Assembly: GCA_013042375.1 (NCBI GenBank)
Contig: JABDQH010000007.1
Location: forward strand, 1 to 51,960
Length of the DNA stretch: 51,960 bases
Source of the DNA: Woeseiaceae bacterium
GTDB taxonomy: Bacteria; Pseudomonadota; Gammaproteobacteria; Steroidobacterales; Woeseiaceae
Direction: 5' to 3'
The notes below the pieces were generated by a model. The model ran no database searches. It was not told the origin of the DNA and saw only the letters and a list, made by a program, of their open reading frames with translations. Positions 46,182 to 51,960 of this stretch are shown here, in pieces (within the stretch, counting starts at the first letter, position 1; every line of letters starts with the position of its first letter). Both the position numbers and the translations under genes were made by a program.

Positions 46182-46626
46182 CGGACGGCTCTCCCCGGGT
46201 CTGCCGCGGCTTCTCGCCCGGCGCCATGCCCATATTGCGCAACTCGATCACCTGGTCGGGCGAGAGCTCGTACAGCGCCTTGATCCGGCAACCGCGAAAC
46301 GTGTCGATGCCGACGTACATCTTGCGCGCATCGCGGCGCACGTCGGGTTTCACGCGGAGCGTGAACGGGTCCTTCGCGCAAGAGCCCCAGTACTCAAGCA
46401 GGTAATCCTGGTCGCGGTTCGTGACGACGACGTATTCGTCGTTGAGAACCTCGTGATCGAGCGCGCCGAACGTGCGGATCGCCTGCACGCTCTTCAGCTC
46501 CGTGACTTCGATGAAGTCCCGGAACGCGCTCGCGTCCTCCGCCTCCTCGGTCGCCGCGCAGGCGCCGAGCAGCAGCAGGGCGGCAAGCCCCGCTGCTGTC
46601 GCAAACCTGGCGAGGCGTATCGTCAC
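46162..46626 (-). CDS. DUF6491-type lipoprotein
   Basis: A 154-residue predicted lipoprotein: signal with lipobox LLLGAC (Cys near residue 23), then a small domain with FIEVTELKSVQAIRTFGALDHEVLNDEYVVVTNRDQDYLLEYWGSC and DARKMYVGIDTFRGCRIKALYELSPDQVIELRNMG. This resembles DUF6491 proteins, which have no known function. The start is a GTG at 46626 that overlaps the stop of the M13 peptidase gene (GTGA), so it is translationally coupled to it. Confidence 0.7.
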   Translation of the reverse strand: MTIRLARFATAAGLAALLLLGACAATEEAEDASAFRDFIEVTELKSVQAIRTFGALDHEVLNDEYVVVTNRDQDYLLEYWGSCAKDPFTLRVKPDVRRDARKMYVGIDTFRGCRIKALYELSPDQVIELRNMGMAPGEKPRQTRGEPSVIGSVR

Positions 46627-48665
46627 CAGATCTTCACGCGCTCTTCCGGGGGCAGGTACAGCGCGTCCGTCTCCGCAACCTGGAACGCCTCGTACCACTC
46701 AGGCACGTTGCGTACGGGGCCGTTGGTGCGATACACGGCCGGCGAATGCGGGTCGATCGCGATGCGGCGGCGCAGCTCTTCGTCGCGGATGATGCCGCGC
46801 CAGACCTGGCCGTAACCGAGGAACACGCGCTGGATGCCCGTGAAGCCGTCGATGACGGGCGGCTCGTCCTTGCCTTCGCGCGACATCTTGTAGGCGAGCA
46901 GGCCGATCGTGATACCGCCGAGGTCGCCGATGTTCTCGCCCTGCGTAAACTCACCGTTGACCGAGAGGTCTTCGAACGGCATGAACGCGTCGTACTGTTC
47001 GATCAGCGCGCCCGTGCGCTTCTCGAACTCGCTGCGGTCCTGGTCGGTCCACCAGTCGCGCAACACGCCGTCGCCGTCGAAGGTGCTGCCCTTGTCATCG
47101 AAGCCGTGGCCGATCTCGTGGCCGATGACTGCGCCGATTGCCCCGTAGTTGACCGCGTCATCGGCCGCCATGTTGAAGAACGGCGGTTGCAGTATCGCGG
47201 CCGGGAAAACGATCTGGTTCATCGGCGGGTTGTAGTAGGCGTTCACCGTCTGCGGGTTCATGTGCCACTCGAGACGGTCTACCGGGTCGTTGCGACGGTC
47301 GAGATGGCGCTGGTACTCGGCCAGCGACGCCCGCTCGAGGTTGCCGTACAGGTCGTCTGCGGCAACCGACAGCACCGAGTAATCACGCCACTCATCGGGG
47401 TAGCCGATCATCGGCGTGAACTTCGACAGCTTGTCGAGCGCCTGCACCTTGGTGGCGTCGGTCATCCAGTCGAGCTGGTTGATGCTCTTTTCGTAAGCCC
47501 GGACCAGGTTGCCGACAAGCTCGAGCATGCGTTCTTTCGCTTCGGGCGGGAAGTGCCGTTTCACGTATACGCGCCCCACCACTTCGCCGAGTATCGAGTC
47601 GACCACGCGTGTCGCGCGACGCCAGTCCTCGCGCTGCTCCTCGACACCCGACAGGGTCTTCTCGTAGAACTCGAAGTTCTGTTGATCGAGCGCCTGCGTC
47701 AGGCGGGAGGCGCTCTGGTTCAGCGCACTCCAGCGCAGGTAGGTTTTCCAGGTTTCGAGATCGGTGTCGGCGATGATGCCGTCGAGCGCCGCCGCATAGT
47801 CTCGCGTGTAAACGACGAGCTCTTCGATGTCGCCGATGCCGAGCTCGCCAAGGTAGCCGTCCCAGTTGAATCCAGGCATCAGGGCACGCAGGTCGTCCTG
47901 CGTGTACTTCTTGTAGTTGTTGGCGTAGTCGCGCGCCTTCTCCTTGGTCATGTTCTCGGCCGCCAGCCGCGTCTCGAGCGCCATGATCGTCCCGGCCGCC
48001 GCGGAGCCGCCGTCGAAGCCGGCCAGGTCGAACATCCTGGCGATGTGTTCGACGTACTTGACGCGAATCTCCTCCGACTTGCCGTCATCCTTGAAGTAAT
48101 ACTCGCGATCCGGCAGGCCGAGGCCGCTCTGGCTCACGATCATCGCGTAACGCGAAGGGTCGAGGAAGTCGGCAACCTGGCCCGCGCCGAGCGGCGCGTC
48201 GAGACCCCGCTTCATCGTTTCCGCGAAGTACACGGCGAGGTCGTCGTAGTCGGCGATCGCGTCGATGCGATCGAGCTCGGGCTGCAGCGGTTCGATGCCC
48301 AGCGCGTCGCGCGTCTCCCAGTCGAGGAACGACTTGTACAGGTCACCGACCTTCTGTTCGTCCGAGCCGTGCGCGAAGTCGCCCGTCGCGGACTCTTCGA
48401 TGATTGCCCTGACGGCTTCCTGCGATTCATCGCGCAGCTGGTCGAACACGCCGTAGCGCGACTTGTCCGCCGGCATGTCGGTTGCCCCGACCCAGGTGCC
48501 GTTGACGTAGGCGAAGAAGTCCTCGCCTGGACGAACGCCCTGGTCCATGGCCGACAGGTCGATTCCCGATACGGGCGCTGCCTGGTCAGGCCTTGCATCC
48601 GGCACATCCGGCGAGCAGGCGCCGAGAGCGAACAGCGCGATTGCGCCGAGCATGATTCTGTTCAC
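46623..48665 (-). CDS. M13 family (neprilysin-like) metallopeptidase lipoprotein
   Basis: Zinc oligopeptidase of family M13 (680 aa). A lipoprotein signal (ALGACS) is followed by an N-terminal domain (GVRPGEDFFAYVNGTWV) and the catalytic domain with NAYYNP, HEIGH at residues 516-520, Glu577 and Asp581 in GENIGDLGG, and the conserved C-terminal aromatic residue. The start is GTG 48665, fixed by a GAGGGGAA ribosome binding site six bases upstream. It probably digests peptides outside the inner membrane. It lies between gyrB and the lipoprotein gene, where Pseudomonas has no such gene. Confidence 0.92.
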   Translation of the reverse strand: MNRIMLGAIALFALGACSPDVPDARPDQAAPVSGIDLSAMDQGVRPGEDFFAYVNGTWVGATDMPADKSRYGVFDQLRDESQEAVRAIIEESATGDFAHGSDEQKVGDLYKSFLDWETRDALGIEPLQPELDRIDAIADYDDLAVYFAETMKRGLDAPLGAGQVADFLDPSRYAMIVSQSGLGLPDREYYFKDDGKSEEIRVKYVEHIARMFDLAGFDGGSAAAGTIMALETRLAAENMTKEKARDYANNYKKYTQDDLRALMPGFNWDGYLGELGIGDIEELVVYTRDYAAALDGIIADTDLETWKTYLRWSALNQSASRLTQALDQQNFEFYEKTLSGVEEQREDWRRATRVVDSILGEVVGRVYVKRHFPPEAKERMLELVGNLVRAYEKSINQLDWMTDATKVQALDKLSKFTPMIGYPDEWRDYSVLSVAADDLYGNLERASLAEYQRHLDRRNDPVDRLEWHMNPQTVNAYYNPPMNQIVFPAAILQPPFFNMAADDAVNYGAIGAVIGHEIGHGFDDKGSTFDGDGVLRDWWTDQDRSEFEKRTGALIEQYDAFMPFEDLSVNGEFTQGENIGDLGGITIGLLAYKMSREGKDEPPVIDGFTGIQRVFLGYGQVWRGIIRDEELRRRIAIDPHSPAVYRTNGPVRNVPEWYEAFQVAETDALYLPPEERVKIW

Positions 48666-48769
48666 GTACTTCCCCTCATTGGTTGAATGCGCGGTGCCGG
48701 GGTGGCCGGCGTATGGCTATGCATACGTCAGACCGCTCGCCGGCGGAATAATTCACGGCAGCGACGGCG

Positions 48770-51277
<2,508 letters not shown>

Positions 51278-51329
51278 TTATTTTTTAAGGTTTTTTGCTC
51301 TTTTATTGAGCGGGGTGGAAACTATTTTT

Positions 51330-51960
51330 CTAAGCCGCTGATTCCGGGGTCAAAACACCGTGTTCCACGTGAAACAACGTCGTGTTTTGGGGCAAAGCCA
51401 GGGCGCCCTTCTCGAGGCTCGTCGTCACGACCTGGCACCCCAGCCCGGTCACGGCATCGAGCAGGCGGCCCAGCGAATCCGCGTCGAGTTCGGCCGCGGG
51501 GTCGTCCAGCAGCAGCAACAGCGGCCGCTCGAGCGCCGTTTGTGCGGTCTCGGTCGCCGCGAGGATCATCGCGCTGGCCAGCAGCTTCTGCTGACCGCGC
51601 GACACGAGCTTGCGGGCCTGGCGCTCGTCGTAGCGAATCCTGAGGTCGGCGCGATGCGGACCAAGCCGGCTCGTGCCGTGTTGCTGGTCCCGCTCGAGGC
51701 CCTCCGCGAGGGCCTCTTCGAGCGTCCGGTCAGCTGACCACCCCGGTTGATAAGCAAAGCCAAGCGTGGCGCCAAGCAGCTTTTCCCCGTATTCGACCAG
51801 CGTATCGCCCGCTTTTTCCAGGCCGCGCTGCCTCGACGCGTCGAGCGCGTTACCGAGCTCGACGAACTCCGCGTCCCAGCTGCGAATGGCCGCCGGCTCC
51901 GACCCGCCCCTGAGCGCTGCATTGCGCTGTTTCAGCGCCCGGCGGAAGCGCCGCCACGCC
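51330..51960 (-). CDS. recF: DNA replication and repair protein RecF (C-terminal part)
   Basis: The frame is open from the window edge to the stop at 51330-51332, about 209 residues. It matches the C-terminal two-thirds of RecF, an SMC-like ATPase for recombinational repair: WRRFRRALKQRNAALRG, LGPHRADLRI, the ABC signature VSRGQQKLLASAMILA and Walker B LLLLLDDPAAELD. The N-terminal Walker A lies outside the window. The last residues, TLFHVEHG, are encoded by the parS-like site. Confidence 0.93.
   Translation of the reverse strand, partial: AWRRFRRALKQRNAALRGGSEPAAIRSWDAEFVELGNALDASRQRGLEKAGDTLVEYGEKLLGATLGFAYQPGWSADRTLEEALAEGLERDQQHGTSRLGPHRADLRIRYDERQARKLVSRGQQKLLASAMILAATETAQTALERPLLLLLDDPAAELDADSLGRLLDAVTGLGCQVVTTSLEKGALALPQNTTLFHVEHGVLTPESAA
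51361..51376. promoter_or_regulatory. parS-like ParB-binding site
   Basis: TGTTCCACGTGAAACA differs at one base from the canonical parS TGTTTCACGTGAAACA and fits the relaxed consensus TGTTNCACGTGAAACA. It lies within the 3' end of recF, next to gyrB, an origin-proximal location expected for chromosomal parS sites. Confidence 0.85.

Noticed and set aside
46746-48686. 646-codon open frame opposite the M13 peptidase gene
   Set aside because: It has no recognisable domains and mirrors the codon bias of the real M13 gene with intact catalytic motifs.
48710-48727. Small hairpin CGTATG-GCTATG-CATACG after gyrB
   Set aside because: Six-base-pair stem with no T run; too weak to call a terminator.

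Overview
The window is GC-rich, almost fully coding chromosomal DNA from a proteobacterium, most likely a gammaproteobacterium. Gene content and local order resemble the origin-proximal part of Pseudomonas and Xanthomonas-type genomes: recF-gyrB, then glyQ-glyS-gmhB-acyltransferase; yibN-secB-gpsA-trmL; glnA-ntrB-ntrC; coxB-coxA-ctaG-coxC-SURF1-ctaB. A parS-like ParB site lies inside recF, so oriC probably sits just beyond the right edge. The many peptidases, a peptide transporter and an AbgT transporter suggest a protein-degrading, perhaps marine or sediment lineage (Woeseiales-like); that placement is inference. I see no tRNA, rRNA, CRISPR array, insertion sequence or prophage.

Layout. 1-888: BioC-like methyltransferase whose conserved N-terminus extends upstream of any start codon. 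1177-7669: aa3 cytochrome c oxidase and its assembly genes, lacking ctaA (heme A synthase) and a classical sco gene. 7678-10553: FkbM methyltransferase, an extremely acidic secreted protein, and an outer-membrane TPR/beta-barrel protein. 10611-15680: uvrD, trkA, trkH. 15684-18719: a TRAP transporter with its Tat-type binding protein convergent to the membrane subunits. 19106-20978: dtd and tatABC. 21106-26098: POT peptide transporter, M2 peptidyl-dipeptidase, AbgT transporter. 26108-28843: HerA/FtsK-like ATPase with a coiled-coil tail and a DUF1330-type protein. 28844-32951 (minus): envC, ctpA, yibQ and a six-domain Kazal inhibitor-like protein in one apparent operon. 33058-36475: yibN, secB, gpsA, trmL, class 1B pyrD. 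36465-41449 (minus): GNAT, ntrC, ntrB, DUF4124, glnA. 41881-46181: glyQ, glyS, gmhB, acyltransferase. 46162-51960 (minus): DUF6491 lipoprotein, M13 peptidase, gyrB, recF.

How the parts fit together. The glnA-ntrBC region is a self-contained nitrogen circuit: a near-consensus sigma-54 promoter and two NtrC enhancer sites lie upstream of glnA, and the NtrB/NtrC pair is encoded just downstream. The transporter and peptidase genes at 21-26 kb form a plausible peptide-utilisation module. The envC-ctpA-yibQ-Kazal run links cell-wall hydrolysis control and periplasmic proteolysis with an unusual secreted inhibitor-like protein.

The most notable points are: the Kazal protein with six identically spaced four-cysteine domains; the glnA regulatory region; the parS-like site in recF; the missing ctaA; a 28-bp-arm inverted repeat between convergent genes; a mosaic repeat between glnA and glyQ; and a class 1B PyrD without a local PyrK. 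I found no convincing wholly new multi-gene system. The Kazal-containing operon and the HerA-like ATPase are the closest candidates.
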